Positions 24,707 to 33,572 are shown, counted from the stretch's first letter. The stretch: DNA of 64,000 nt from an uncultured Eggerthellaceae bacterium (GCA_949840905.1 CATKXW010000004.1:36182-100181); one strand, 5' to 3'. Notes: generated by a model from the letters alone, not told the origin. Translations and numbers: made by a program.

Positions 24707-25663
24707 ATGTGCACGGCGGTCAGGTTCACCGATGAGGACGGTCGCTTGTTCTGGGGGCGCAATCTCGACTGGGATGAAGGTTATGGCCAGGTCCCGCTCG
24801 TCATGCCGCGGGGCTTCTTCGTGAAAGAAGCGTTCGGCGAGGGTCACCCGAGCGCCCATGCGGTCATCGGCATGGGCATCGAGCATGAGGGATATCCGCT
24901 CTACTTCGACTGCGCGAACGACGCGGGACTTGCGGTGGGAGGCCTGAACTTCCCGCTCTCTGCCCGATTCGAAGAGGGGCCGGTGGAGGGGAAGGTCAAC
25001 GTGGCCGCCTACGAGATGCCGGTGTGGGCGACGACGAACTTCTCCACGGTGGACGAGGTGGCGGCCGCCCTCAAGGACGTGGTGCTGGTCGATCGCGGCA
25101 TAGCGCCGTCTTTGCCCGCGGCGCGCTTGCATTGGCACATCGCCGATGCGCAGCGCAGCATCGTGGTGGAATACGAGGCCGATGGCATGCATGTGCACGA
25201 TGACCCGGTGGACGTGCTGACCAACGAGCCGCCGTTTCCGTGGCATCGGGAGAACCTGCGTACCTATCGCGGGTGTGGGAACCAGTGGCTCGGTGCTGCG
25301 AGATGGGGCGATGTCTCCTTCGAGCCGTTCGGCGCTGGCGGGGCCATGCGCGGGATCCCAGGGGATGTGTCCTCTCCCTCGCGCTTCGTGAAGGCGGCGT
25401 TCGTCAACGCGTTCCATCCGCAGAAGCAGACCGAGGAGGAGAACGTCATGCGCATGTTCCATACGTTGGGCAGCGTCGCATTCGTCGAAGGGTGCGCCAC
25501 CACGCGGCGCGGGACCTTCGATAAGACCCTCTATTCCAGCTGTTTCAGCGCCAGCAGCGGCACGTACTATTACAACGCCTACGACGACATCACCGTGCGC
25601 TCGGTGCGCCTGGGCGATCACGCCGGTGCTGACCCGAGCGCATTGGTCGCCCCTTGCGCATGA
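24707..25663 (+). CDS. bsh: Choloylglycine hydrolase family enzyme (bile salt hydrolase-like)
   Basis: A 318-residue N-terminal nucleophile hydrolase. The start at 24707 follows GGAAGGAAG and places the catalytic cysteine at position 2 (MCTAVRF), exposed by methionine removal. All other active-site residues fall at their usual positions: Arg18 and Asp21 in WGRNLDWD, Asn81 in GGLNFP, Asn173 in LTNEPPF and Arg226 in SSPSRF. The family hydrolyses the amide bond of glycine- or taurine-conjugated bile acids, or of penicillin V. Gut anaerobe context and residue pattern favour bile salts. Intracellular; monocistronic, in a low-synteny island between two Fic genes. Confidence 0.9.
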   Translation: MCTAVRFTDEDGRLFWGRNLDWDEGYGQVPLVMPRGFFVKEAFGEGHPSAHAVIGMGIEHEGYPLYFDCANDAGLAVGGLNFPLSARFEEGPVEGKVNVAAYEMPVWATTNFSTVDEVAAALKDVVLVDRGIAPSLPAARLHWHIADAQRSIVVEYEADGMHVHDDPVDVLTNEPPFPWHRENLRTYRGCGNQWLGAARWGDVSFEPFGAGGAMRGIPGDVSSPSRFVKAAFVNAFHPQKQTEEENVMRMFHTLGSVAFVEGCATTRRGTFDKTLYSSCFSASSGTYYYNAYDDITVRSVRLGDHAGADPSALVAPCA

Positions 25664-25697
25664 GCGATCGTATGCCTTCGGCCGTCTTGCTCTTCTA

Positions 25698-26372
25698 TCA
25701 GTCGGTCACCTCAGCGGCGGACAGCTCGGGGCGTGGGATGAGGAGCGAGCCATAGAACGAAGCGGAGTTCGCTGCGTGCAGGGCGCCCACGGAGTTGTGG
25801 GCGAGGGGACGGTCCTTCACCACCAAGGTGATGACCGGGGCCGCGGAATGGGCGCTGAAGAGCATATCATGGCCGGCGCACAGGCCGATGACCACGTTCA
25901 CTTCGGTGTTCGCCTCAGCGAGGAGCTGCGCTTGCAAGAGCGGGTTGCATGACGCTTCGCCATAGTCGCAGCAACTGCATCGGGCACCCAAGCGCCCGCG
26001 GGGGATGGCGCCCACTTTGCAGCAGATGCCGAAGGGCTGATAGCCTTGGGCTCGCAGGATGCGCGCGAAGGTGCGCCCTTCCTCGGCCAGGCCGGCGCAC
26101 GAGGCGATGCCGATGCGCTGCCAGCCCATGTGATGCAGGAAGGCCAGTGTCTCTTCTACGCGACACCACCGGTTTGCGAAGGCGTCGGCATTGACCGCGC
26201 TGGCTGCCTGCATCGCCTTCAGCGCGAACGGGTCGTCCCGGTAAGCCTGAGCGCTGGCCTCCACCCCCTCCTCGCCGAGGGCCGCGGTGGGGCAGAACGC
26301 CGGATAGCTCCCATCGGATCGCGCACATCCGACCACCCGACAATCAGTGCAGCTGAGCTCTTGTACTTCCAT
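25698..26372 (-). CDS. DUF1847 cysteine-rich metal-binding protein
   Basis: A 224-residue protein with many cysteines: LSCTDCRVVGCARSDGSYPA at the N-terminus, then IASCAGLAEEGR, FGICCKVGAIPR, GARCSCCDYGEASCNP and GLCAGHDMLF. This order identifies the DUF1847 family, thought to bind iron-sulfur or other metal, of unknown function. The domain after the first Cys cluster looks Rossmann-like. It is convergent with the bile salt hydrolase gene, with stops 34 bases apart. Confidence 0.85.
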   Translation of the reverse strand: MEVQELSCTDCRVVGCARSDGSYPAFCPTAALGEEGVEASAQAYRDDPFALKAMQAASAVNADAFANRWCRVEETLAFLHHMGWQRIGIASCAGLAEEGRTFARILRAQGYQPFGICCKVGAIPRGRLGARCSCCDYGEASCNPLLQAQLLAEANTEVNVVIGLCAGHDMLFSAHSAAPVITLVVKDRPLAHNSVGALHAANSASFYGSLLIPRPELSAAEVTD

Positions 26373-26593
26373 GCCCCATCCTCTCCTCGCCGTTCCCTCC
26401 CTAAAGCATAGCGCATCGCTTCGGAGACATCAGAACCCTCGGTGCTCCATCGGCGCCCTAGAAGGCGTCGATGAGGATGCATTCCCATTTGATGGTACGA
26501 TAGGAGCGGAGAGAGGCGGCGTAGACCAGAGCGATCGCGAGACGGGAAATGTCCTTAGGCGCTCGTCGCTATGGTGGATCGGAGGCTCGCGCG

Positions 26594-27697
26594 ATGCTCG
26601 ATCGAATCGACGTCGATGAATGGTATTTCGACCTGGAAGGCTACATGCGCCAGGAAGAGCCAGCACAGGCGGAACGAGGTCGAGCCTGGGCAACGGCCAT
26701 AGGTCTTCAAGCTGTCGATGGGCTTCGGCCCTCGCAGTATCTTCTCGATACTGCTCAGCAGCATATCGATGGCGACATAACCATCGATGAGGTCCAGGAT
26801 CGGATCAAGTCTTACTATGAACGGTGGGACCAGCGAAGCCATGAAGAATCGGAGACGGAGGAGGCAGATACGGTCTCTTCGCGGATCGCCGAGATACTGG
26901 GAGAGCGAACGTTCAATTTCTCCCCGAGCGAACTGAGGTCGATCCATGGGAGGCTGTTCAAGGGGCTTATAAAAGAAGCTGGAGCTTATCGAAAGCATAA
27001 TATCTCGAAGAACGAATGGGTCCTTAAAGGGGATTCCGTTCGCTATGCGGCATGGGAGAGCATAAAGGATACCGTCGAATATGATCTTGATCGCGAGAAG
27101 AGCTTTTCCTATGAGGGGTCGTCTAAGTCGGAGGTCGTAGCGCATATAGCAGCTTTCACTTCGGGAATCTGGCAGATACATCCCTTTTGCGAAGGGAACA
27201 CGAGGACCACAGCTGTGTTCATCATCAAGTATCTGAACTCTCTGGGCTTTGAGGTAGATAACCGATCCTTCGCAGGGCACTCTTGGTATTTTAGGAACGC
27301 CCTGGTAAGAGCCAATCATACGGATCTTGAAAAGGGAGTGTATGCGACCGATTCGTATCTCGTGAGGTTCTTCGAGAATCTTTTACTAGGTACCGACCAT
27401 GAGCTGAAGAATCGCTACCTACATGTGGATTGGCCTCAGGAAGAGGATTGCGACCAGATCGCGGAGAGCCCTACCGAACAAGTCACCGAACAAGTCACCG
27501 AACAGGTCGCGTCTCTCTTGGGCGCGCTCGGGAGCGAAGAACTCCCGGGGGTGGAACTGATGGCGCGGCTCGGTTTGAAGCATAGGCCAACGTTTCTGTA
27601 CTCCTATCTTCATCCGGCGATCGAAGCTGGTCTGGTCGAGCGAACCATTCCCGATAAGCCTAACAGTCGCTTCCAAAAATATCGTAGGGTTCGGTAG
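26594..27697 (+). CDS. Fic-domain protein with variant active site and TEQV repeats
   Basis: A 367-residue protein. The N-terminus has DGLRPSQYLLDTAQQHIDG with an IDG in the place of the usual inhibitory I/LEG, followed by TIDEVQDRI. The Fic motif HPFCEGNTRTTA at about residues 196-207 keeps His, Glu/Gly-Asn and Arg but has Thr instead of the second Gly, a common variant subclass. The C-terminal third contains three tandem TEQV units and a winged-helix-like region ending LVERTIPDKPNSRFQKYR, which could bind DNA. GGAGG precedes the start at 26594. Lower GC and its isolated position suggest transfer. Confidence 0.88.
   Translation: MLDRIDVDEWYFDLEGYMRQEEPAQAERGRAWATAIGLQAVDGLRPSQYLLDTAQQHIDGDITIDEVQDRIKSYYERWDQRSHEESETEEADTVSSRIAEILGERTFNFSPSELRSIHGRLFKGLIKEAGAYRKHNISKNEWVLKGDSVRYAAWESIKDTVEYDLDREKSFSYEGSSKSEVVAHIAAFTSGIWQIHPFCEGNTRTTAVFIIKYLNSLGFEVDNRSFAGHSWYFRNALVRANHTDLEKGVYATDSYLVRFFENLLLGTDHELKNRYLHVDWPQEEDCDQIAESPTEQVTEQVTEQVASLLGALGSEELPGVELMARLGLKHRPTFLYSYLHPAIEAGLVERTIPDKPNSRFQKYRRVR
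27473..27508 (+). repeat. Three 12-bp tandem repeats in the second Fic gene
   Basis: ACCGAACAAGTC occurs twice, followed by ACCGAACAGGTC, each encoding TEQV. The unit is a multiple of three, so changes in copy number alter a linker length but not the frame. Confidence 0.9.
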
Positions 27698-27718
27698 CCC
27701 CACGAAGGGTCCTTCTTT

Positions 27719-29245
27719 CTAGAAGGCATCGATGAGGTCGACCAGTTCTTGGCGCTTGTGGATGTCCAGCTTGGTGTAGATGCGCTTGGAGTGGGTGCGG
27801 ATGGTGTTCTCGGACACTACGAGGGTCTCGGCGATGCGGGCGACGGAGTTGCCGCGGGCGAGCAGTTCCATCACCTCGGCTTCGCGGGCCGACAGGCGGA
27901 AGTGCTCTTGGATGCGGGCTGCCTGGACGGCGATGCGATCGATGGCCCCTGCGTCTTCCTCGGTCGGGGCCGGGGCGGGAGCGACCTCGCGTTCTCCTTC
28001 CTGGGGCGGTCGCAACGCCACCAGCTCGATGGCCTCGGGGCTATCTTGTCGCGAGAGCGCTGAGGTGAAGCCGCCCGATCCCATGAAGTGCATGAGCCCC
28101 AAAGCCCAGATGGCGATGAGCGCCACCACTGCCAGGGGGTCCATCCCCAGGATGCGGACGTCTTCGGCGAACGTGCCTCCGAGGAAGCCGAGCCCGTGCA
28201 GCGCGTAGACGATGGTGCCGAAGAATCCGTAGATGAACACCGGGTTGATGCCGCGGTCGCGGGATATCTGGGCGCACTGCATCATCATCAGCATGATGTA
28301 GGCAGTGTAGACCGCATAGAGCACCGAGGCGAGCACGCGGGCATAGCCATCGTTGAGCACCGGCAGCAATACCAGCGAGGTGATGAGGAACGGGAACACC
28401 ACGCGGTAGGTATCGGTGATGGACAATCGCACGTTCTTCAGGGTCCACAGCAGCAGTATCACGATGGCGGCGACGAGGATGCCCACCATGGACAGCACGT
28501 TCACGTTGATGCCGAGGGCCGGCTCAGCCACCGCGATGGAGCGCATGATGCCGGCGCAAAAGCCTACGGCCCCGATGCACAGCGCACCGCGCCAGTGGTC
28601 ATGCAGCACCTGACGATAGACCTGTGGATGATGGCGGGGGATGTCGGAGAACATGGGCTGCTCGGGGTTGATGGTGCGGCTGCGCAGCGTGACGCATAGG
28701 CCGAACAGCGGTAGGAACACCAGCGGGATGAGATAGGCCGTCACCGCTTGGGGGATCAGGTACAGCGCGAAGTAGAATATGGCAGCCCAGGCGCTGCCGA
28801 CCAGAAGGTCACGGTTGCCCGCGTCGGCATCTTGGCTGGCGAACAGCCGTTGCCACAACATGTAGAAGCCGGCGGACCCCAAGCCCAGCAGCGCACCGCC
28901 CGCGCACACCAAGGGCAGCGCCGCTGCATCTATATATATGGCAGCGATGAGGCAGCACCAACCGATGAAGTAGATGGCGCTGGTGAGCTTCACCAGGAAG
29001 GTGGACGTCAGGCCGGGCAGGAAGTAGGAGCCGACGCAGCTAGCTCCGTAGCTGAGCGAGAACACCACCGACTGAGCGAGAAAGAACCAGAAGATGATGG
29101 TGGAGGTCTGGAACTCCATAGGAAGGAAGGGGAACACGCCGCCCCATACTCCCGCAGCGTTGATGGCGAGGAACAACGCATAGCCGAGCGACTCCACGTT
29201 CGGCGTCATCATGCGCAACACGCTCTGTCCATCGGTCATCGCCAT
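27719..29245 (-). CDS. Membrane-bound LuxR-type regulator (12-TM N-terminus)
   Basis: About 508 residues. Roughly 12 hydrophobic segments form an MFS-like membrane sensor (from SLGYALFLAINAAGVWGGVF to VVALIAIWALGLMHFMG), followed by a charged linker and a LuxR/GerE helix-turn-helix with RLSAREAEVMELLARGNSVA and SENTIRTHSKRIYTKL. This domain plan is expanded in Eggerthella and relatives, where such genes often sit next to molybdoenzyme operons. It is divergent from the dms-like operon, which it probably controls. The start at 29245 lacks a clear ribosome-binding site; 29239 is an alternative. Confidence 0.9.
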   Translation of the reverse strand: MAMTDGQSVLRMMTPNVESLGYALFLAINAAGVWGGVFPFLPMEFQTSTIIFWFFLAQSVVFSLSYGASCVGSYFLPGLTSTFLVKLTSAIYFIGWCCLIAAIYIDAAALPLVCAGGALLGLGSAGFYMLWQRLFASQDADAGNRDLLVGSAWAAIFYFALYLIPQAVTAYLIPLVFLPLFGLCVTLRSRTINPEQPMFSDIPRHHPQVYRQVLHDHWRGALCIGAVGFCAGIMRSIAVAEPALGINVNVLSMVGILVAAIVILLLWTLKNVRLSITDTYRVVFPFLITSLVLLPVLNDGYARVLASVLYAVYTAYIMLMMMQCAQISRDRGINPVFIYGFFGTIVYALHGLGFLGGTFAEDVRILGMDPLAVVALIAIWALGLMHFMGSGGFTSALSRQDSPEAIELVALRPPQEGEREVAPAPAPTEEDAGAIDRIAVQAARIQEHFRLSAREAEVMELLARGNSVARIAETLVVSENTIRTHSKRIYTKLDIHKRQELVDLIDAF

Positions 29246-29360
29246 TTGAGGGTGAAGTATAGCAAACGATATTGAGCGCTCTTCCGCAAGGGAATGGCCC
29301 GTGAGGGTCGCCTTCGATGATCGCTTCTTCACACCATGCTCTATCAGGTAGTTTGCGAAA

Positions 29361-29379
29361 ATCACATGCTTTATGTGAT
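29361..29379 (+). promoter_or_regulatory. Dyad operator between the LuxR gene and the dms-like operon
   Basis: ATCACAT (29361-29367) and ATGTGAT (29373-29379) are perfect arms around a 5-base spacer. A TATAGT box at 29402-29407 would give a start near 29414, placing the dyad centre close to -44, the position at which LuxR-type activators usually touch polymerase. Confidence 0.62.
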
Positions 29380-29401
29380 ACGCAGAACGGGCGCGAGGGG
29401 G

Positions 29402-29407
29402 TATAGT
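29402..29407 (+). promoter_or_regulatory. Putative -10 box of the dms-like operon
   Basis: TATAGT, 112 bases before the dmsA-like start codon. No good -35 hexamer lies 17 bases upstream, which fits an activator-dependent promoter. Inferred only. Confidence 0.45.
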
Positions 29408-29518
29408 CCCTTCCCAAATGGCCCTCCTATGCCGTGGAAAGCGACCTTGCGAAAAGGGGGCCGAGCCGATGATCGCACGATGCGATCTGAAGGAGAAGGA
29501 AGAGGAGAGGAGATCTGT

Positions 29519-31915
29519 ATGGTCGACACGAAGCTCACTCGTCGCACCTTCCTCAAGACGAGCGGCGCGCTGGGTGCGCTCGCCGTGGCCGGAGGAGGGG
29601 CAGTGGCGGCCGACTCGCTGTTCGGCGCGGCTGTGCCCCAGGCGCTGGCGGAGGATGCTGACAGCTTGGTGTGGTCGGCGTGCGGCGTGAACTGCGAGGG
29701 CCGCTGCGCTCTGCGCATGCACGTGAAGGACGGGAAGGTCAACTGGGTCGAATCCGACAACACCGGAGATGACTCCGAGGCCAACGAGCAGGCGCGCGCC
29801 TGCCAGCGCGGCCGCTCGATCCGGCGGTGGATCAACCATCCCGATCGCTTGCAGTACCCCATGAAGCGCGTGGGCGAGCGCGGCAGCGGGAAGTTCGAGC
29901 GCATCACGTGGGACGAGGCCATCGACGAGATCGCTAAGAACTACAAGAAGGTGCTGGAGCAGTACGGCCCTGAGGCGGTGCATATCCAATATGCCACCGG
30001 CAATCAGGCCAAGAACATCCGTAACTTCATCAAGCGTCTGTGCGTGCTCAACGGCGGCTGCCTGAACTACTATGGCTCGTACAGCTCTGCCCAGATATCG
30101 CGCTCGCTGCCGTTCCTCTACGGCAAGAAGGCATCCAACACCAACTCCGACATCGAGAACTCCAAGCTGGTGGTGCAGTTCGGTGAGAACGCGGTGGAGA
30201 ACAAGATGAGCGGTGCGGGTGCCGGCTACAACCTCACCCGCGCTCTAGAGCGCGGCGGTGCCAAGCTGATCGTCATCGATCCGCGCTACAGCGACCAGGC
30301 TGCCACGCGTGCCGATGAGTGGATCCCCATCCGCCCCGGCACCGATGGTGCTCTGGTGGACGCCATGGCCTATGTGATGATCACCGAGGACCTGGTGGAT
30401 CACGATTTCCTGAACCGTTACTGCATCGGCTACGACGAGGACACCATGCCCGAGTCGGCCAAAGGCAAGCATGCGTCGTACAAAGATTACATCCTGGGCG
30501 AGAGCGAGGATGGTACGGCGAAGACCCCGCAGTGGGCCGCTGAGATAACTCAGGTGCCGCCGGCCACTATCGAGCGGCTCGCCCGCGAAATAGCCACCAC
30601 CAAGCCGTGCGCTATCTACCAGGGCAAGGGCATGCAGCGCCACGCGAACGGCGAACAGGCTGCTCGCTCGGTGTGCATGCTGCCCATTCTGACGGGCAAC
30701 GTGGGCATCTCCGGTGGCAACACCGGTTCGGAGCATGAGGACTTCGAGGCCGAGGCAATCTCGGTGCCCACCGGCGACAATCCGGTGAAGACGAGCCTCC
30801 CGGTGTTCGGATGGCTGGACGCGATAGACCATGGTCCGGAGATGACCAGCTTGAACGCCGGCATCCAGAACGCCGAGCGCCTATCGGTGCCCATCAAGTT
30901 CATCTGGAACTATGCGGGCAACTGCCTGACGAACCAGCATGGCGAGATCGATCGCGCTCATGAGATACTGTCCGACCCCACCAAGTGCGAGTTCATCGTC
31001 TCTTGGGAGACGTTCCTCACCGACTCTACCAAGTACGCCGACATCGTGCTCCCTGACGCCATGCCGCAGGAGCAGCCCACCTACTTCGTGAACGAGTACG
31101 GCGGCAAGATGGGCTACTTCATCATCGGCGACGCGGCTACCGAGCCGGATTTCGAGCGCAAGACGCTATACGAGGCGCTCACCATGATCGCTGAGCGTCT
31201 GGGTTGCAAAGACGAGTTCACCGAGGGCCGCACCGAGGCTGAGTGGCTGGAGCATCTGTACAACGAGATGCGCGCCGAGAACCCGGATTACCCCACCTTC
31301 GCCGAAGCGAAGGCAGCCGGTGTCACCCGCGTTGCCAACCCTGATGTCCACACCGTGGCCTTCAAGGACTTCCGCGAAGACCCCGTGGCGAACCCCCTGA
31401 AGACCCCCTCGGGCAAGATCGAGATCTACTCCGAGGCCCTGCAGACTATCGCCGATACGTGGGAGCTGGACAAGAAGGACATCATCCGGGCGCTACCGGT
31501 GTACGCGCAGGAGAACGGCGGCTACGCCGATGCCACTCCCGAGCATCCGCTGCAGATGGTGGGCTACCACTTCAAGGGTCATGTGCATTCGTCTTACGCG
31601 TCCATCGACGTGTTGAAGCAGGCGAACCGCGAGCGTCATCTGTGGATCAATCCCGTAGATGCCGATGCGCGAAAGCTGAAGGAGGGCGACACCATCCGCG
31701 TTTCCAGCGATCAAGGCACCATCGAGGTGAACGCTCATGTGACCCCGCGCATCATCCCCGGCACGGTCGCTTTGGACCAGGGTGCTTGGTATGACGGCGA
31801 CAAGAACGGCGTGGACAAGGGCGGTTGCATAAACACGCTGGTGAGCGGGCATCCCTCGCCGCTGGCGAAAGCGAATCCGTCCCACACCATCCTCGTGGAT
31901 GTCAAGAAGGCCTAG
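29519..31915 (+). CDS. Tat-exported molybdopterin oxidoreductase, DmsA family
   Basis: A 798-residue catalytic subunit. The twin-arginine signal LTRRTFLK at residues 6-13 and a hydrophobic stretch direct export. A [4Fe-4S] site is formed by C55, C59 and C63 (CGVNCEGRC) and a later cysteine in ARACQRG. The bis-MGD fold is shown by QFGENAVENKMSGAG, VIDPRYSDQAATRADEW, LTGNVGISGGNTG and the C-terminal ITPRI-like HVTPRIIPGTVALDQGAWY. A serine in YYGSYSSAQ is the likely Mo ligand. The start has AGGAGAGGAG upstream. It is an anaerobic terminal reductase whose substrate (S-oxide, N-oxide, or a dietary or host compound) cannot be named from sequence. First gene of the operon. Confidence 0.93.
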   Translation: MVDTKLTRRTFLKTSGALGALAVAGGGAVAADSLFGAAVPQALAEDADSLVWSACGVNCEGRCALRMHVKDGKVNWVESDNTGDDSEANEQARACQRGRSIRRWINHPDRLQYPMKRVGERGSGKFERITWDEAIDEIAKNYKKVLEQYGPEAVHIQYATGNQAKNIRNFIKRLCVLNGGCLNYYGSYSSAQISRSLPFLYGKKASNTNSDIENSKLVVQFGENAVENKMSGAGAGYNLTRALERGGAKLIVIDPRYSDQAATRADEWIPIRPGTDGALVDAMAYVMITEDLVDHDFLNRYCIGYDEDTMPESAKGKHASYKDYILGESEDGTAKTPQWAAEITQVPPATIERLAREIATTKPCAIYQGKGMQRHANGEQAARSVCMLPILTGNVGISGGNTGSEHEDFEAEAISVPTGDNPVKTSLPVFGWLDAIDHGPEMTSLNAGIQNAERLSVPIKFIWNYAGNCLTNQHGEIDRAHEILSDPTKCEFIVSWETFLTDSTKYADIVLPDAMPQEQPTYFVNEYGGKMGYFIIGDAATEPDFERKTLYEALTMIAERLGCKDEFTEGRTEAEWLEHLYNEMRAENPDYPTFAEAKAAGVTRVANPDVHTVAFKDFREDPVANPLKTPSGKIEIYSEALQTIADTWELDKKDIIRALPVYAQENGGYADATPEHPLQMVGYHFKGHVHSSYASIDVLKQANRERHLWINPVDADARKLKEGDTIRVSSDQGTIEVNAHVTPRIIPGTVALDQGAWYDGDKNGVDKGGCINTLVSGHPSPLAKANPSHTILVDVKKA

Positions 31916-31931
31916 AGGGAGGGGCCCAGTC

Positions 31932-32561
31932 ATGACGCAATACGCATTCTATTTCAACGGCAAGCGCTGCACCGGATGCAAGACTTGCGAGCTCGCCTGC
32001 AAGGATCGCTACGACCTTACGCCCGAGATCTCGTATCGCAAGGTGTTCGAGTACGGCGGCGGCGATTGGACGAAGGACGCCGACGGCTTCTATGTGCCCG
32101 ACGTGTTCACCTACTACGTGTCCGTCGCCTGCAACCACTGCGATGACCCGGCGTGCACGAAGGTGTGCCCCACCGGTGCGATGCATAAGGACGCCGATGG
32201 CGGTCTGGTCTTGGTGGACGCCGATCGCTGCATCGGGTGCGGCTACTGCCATATGGCCTGCCCCTATAACGCTCCGAAGGTGGATCGCGAGAAGGGCCAT
32301 ACGGTGAAGTGCGACGGCTGCGCCGAGCGCGTCGCGGCCGGTCAGAAGCCCATCTGCGTGGAGGCCTGCCCGCTGCGCGCTCTGGACTTCGGCACGAAGG
32401 AGGAGATGGAGCAGGCTCACGGCGACTCGCAGGTGGCCGACATCGCGCCGTTGCCCCAGAAGGAGTACACCCATCCCAACCTGTACGTCGACCCGTGCAA
32501 GCATGCGCAGATGGCGAACGAGGCGACCGGCAAGGTCGCGAACATCTTGGAGGTGATGTAG
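31932..32561 (+). CDS. Four-cluster ferredoxin subunit, DmsB family
   Basis: A 209-residue electron-transfer subunit. Four cysteine clusters are evident: CTGCKTCELACKD near the N-terminus, CNHCDDPACTKVCPTGAM, CIGCGYCHMACPYNAP, and CDGCAERV with CVEACPLRAL. It conveys electrons from the membrane anchor to the molybdenum subunit. The start at 31932 follows GAGGGAGGGG. It sits 16 bases after the catalytic gene, and its stop is one base before the anchor start. Confidence 0.95.
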   Translation: MTQYAFYFNGKRCTGCKTCELACKDRYDLTPEISYRKVFEYGGGDWTKDADGFYVPDVFTYYVSVACNHCDDPACTKVCPTGAMHKDADGGLVLVDADRCIGCGYCHMACPYNAPKVDREKGHTVKCDGCAERVAAGQKPICVEACPLRALDFGTKEEMEQAHGDSQVADIAPLPQKEYTHPNLYVDPCKHAQMANEATGKVANILEVM

Positions 32562-32562
32562 C

Positions 32563-33444
32563 ATGGCAGCCGCTTTCGCAGACCTGCCTTTGGCGCTGTT
32601 CAGCACATTGGCGCCCATGGGGGCGGGAGCCTTCCTCATCCTGGCCATCTTGTTCAGTACGACCAAGCTCGAAGACGATGGGGTCGCAGCCATCGACAAG
32701 TGCACGGTCATTCCGGTGGCGCTGGTCATCGTTGGATTCATCGCGGCGTTCTTCCATCTGGCCAGTCCCTTCCATGCTTTCGCGGCGTTCACGGGCCTGG
32801 GCACCTCTCCGCTGTCCAATGAGGTGCTGATGGGCTGCGTGTTCGTGGCGTCCATGCTCGTCTACTGGATATGGGCGATGAGCGGGAAGATGACCCTGGG
32901 CGTGCGCAAGGGCCTCATCTGGGTGGTCGCGGTGCTGGGCTTGGCGTTCGCGTGGTTCACTGGCATGGCTTATATGATCGACACCATCCCGTCGTGGAAC
33001 ACCTTGGCCGGTCCGGTGCAGATCGTCGGGTTCGCCCTGGTGGGCGGTGCTGCGGCGGCCGTGCTGGTGCTGGCGTTGGCGAAGCGCGCCGATGTATTGA
33101 AGAACGCTACGCTGAAGACCGCGGTGCTGGCAGTGCTGGCAGTGGGCATCGTGCTGGGCGTTGGCGGCTTGATAGCTCAGGCGGCCACCACCAGCGCCAT
33201 GGGCAATGCCGTGTTCGCCGGTGCTGATCTGGTGAGCGGTGCCATGATGGTCATCGTGTGCGGCATCATCTGCCTGGTGGGCACCGGGGTGTGCGACGTG
33301 TTCGCCGTGCGCGGTGCTGGCGCGGGCACGCTGGTGGGCGTCAGCTTCGGCGCGGCTGTGCTCGCCATAGTGGGCATCCTGCTGCTGCGCTTGGCGTTCT
33401 ATGCCATGCAGCTTTCCGTGGGCTTGAGTATCATGGGGGCATGA
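32563..33444 (+). CDS. Membrane anchor subunit, DmsC family (first copy)
   Basis: A 293-residue membrane protein with eight predicted helices. FFHLASPFHAFAAFTGLGTS and LSNEVLMGCVFVAS match the DmsC family, in which quinol is oxidised and the catalytic dimer is held to the membrane. The ATG is one base after the dmsB-like stop. A hairpin with a T-run follows within 60 bases, inside the next short ORF. Confidence 0.92.
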   Translation: MAAAFADLPLALFSTLAPMGAGAFLILAILFSTTKLEDDGVAAIDKCTVIPVALVIVGFIAAFFHLASPFHAFAAFTGLGTSPLSNEVLMGCVFVASMLVYWIWAMSGKMTLGVRKGLIWVVAVLGLAFAWFTGMAYMIDTIPSWNTLAGPVQIVGFALVGGAAAAVLVLALAKRADVLKNATLKTAVLAVLAVGIVLGVGGLIAQAATTSAMGNAVFAGADLVSGAMMVIVCGIICLVGTGVCDVFAVRGAGAGTLVGVSFGAAVLAIVGILLLRLAFYAMQLSVGLSIMGA

Positions 33445-33572
33445 TCCGCGCCCGTGAGAATATCATCGAAGCGGCGGCTTCCCGTTGGGAGGCCGCCGTT
33501 TTGCGTTGCCTTGACGAGGCACCGACGGGCGCGAGGATGTTCTTGGTGTTCGCTGGAAAGGGCGTTCGCTGA
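33441..33572 (+). CDS. 43-residue ORF bridging the two DmsC genes
   Basis: MIRARENIIEAAASRWEAAV begins on an ATGA overlap with the first dmsC stop, and its TGA overlaps the next dmsC start in TGATG. Such exact overlaps suggest translational coupling. However, codons 11-21 coincide with a hairpin plus T-run, and there is no homology to rely on, so it may only be a coupling leader or chance. Uncertain. Confidence 0.38.
   Translation: MIRARENIIEAAASRWEAAVLRCLDEAPTGARMFLVFAGKGVR
33472..33502 (+). terminator. Hairpin with T-run between the two DmsC genes
   Basis: CGGCGGCTTCCC and GGGAGGCCGCCG pair with a single G-U and a 3-base loop, followed by TTTT. It would partly terminate transcription after the first dmsC, lowering expression of the second copy and the SDR. 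Confidence 0.68.

Noticed and set aside
27473..27508. TEQV repeats as CRISPR or phase-variation locus
   Set aside because: Three contiguous coding units without spacers; unit length is a multiple of three so no frame switching.
27719..29989. Longer reading of the LuxR gene starting at 29989
   Set aside because: It would run through the divergent promoter and the start of the dmsA-like gene; the extra N-terminus is not hydrophobic or conserved. The start at 29245 is used.
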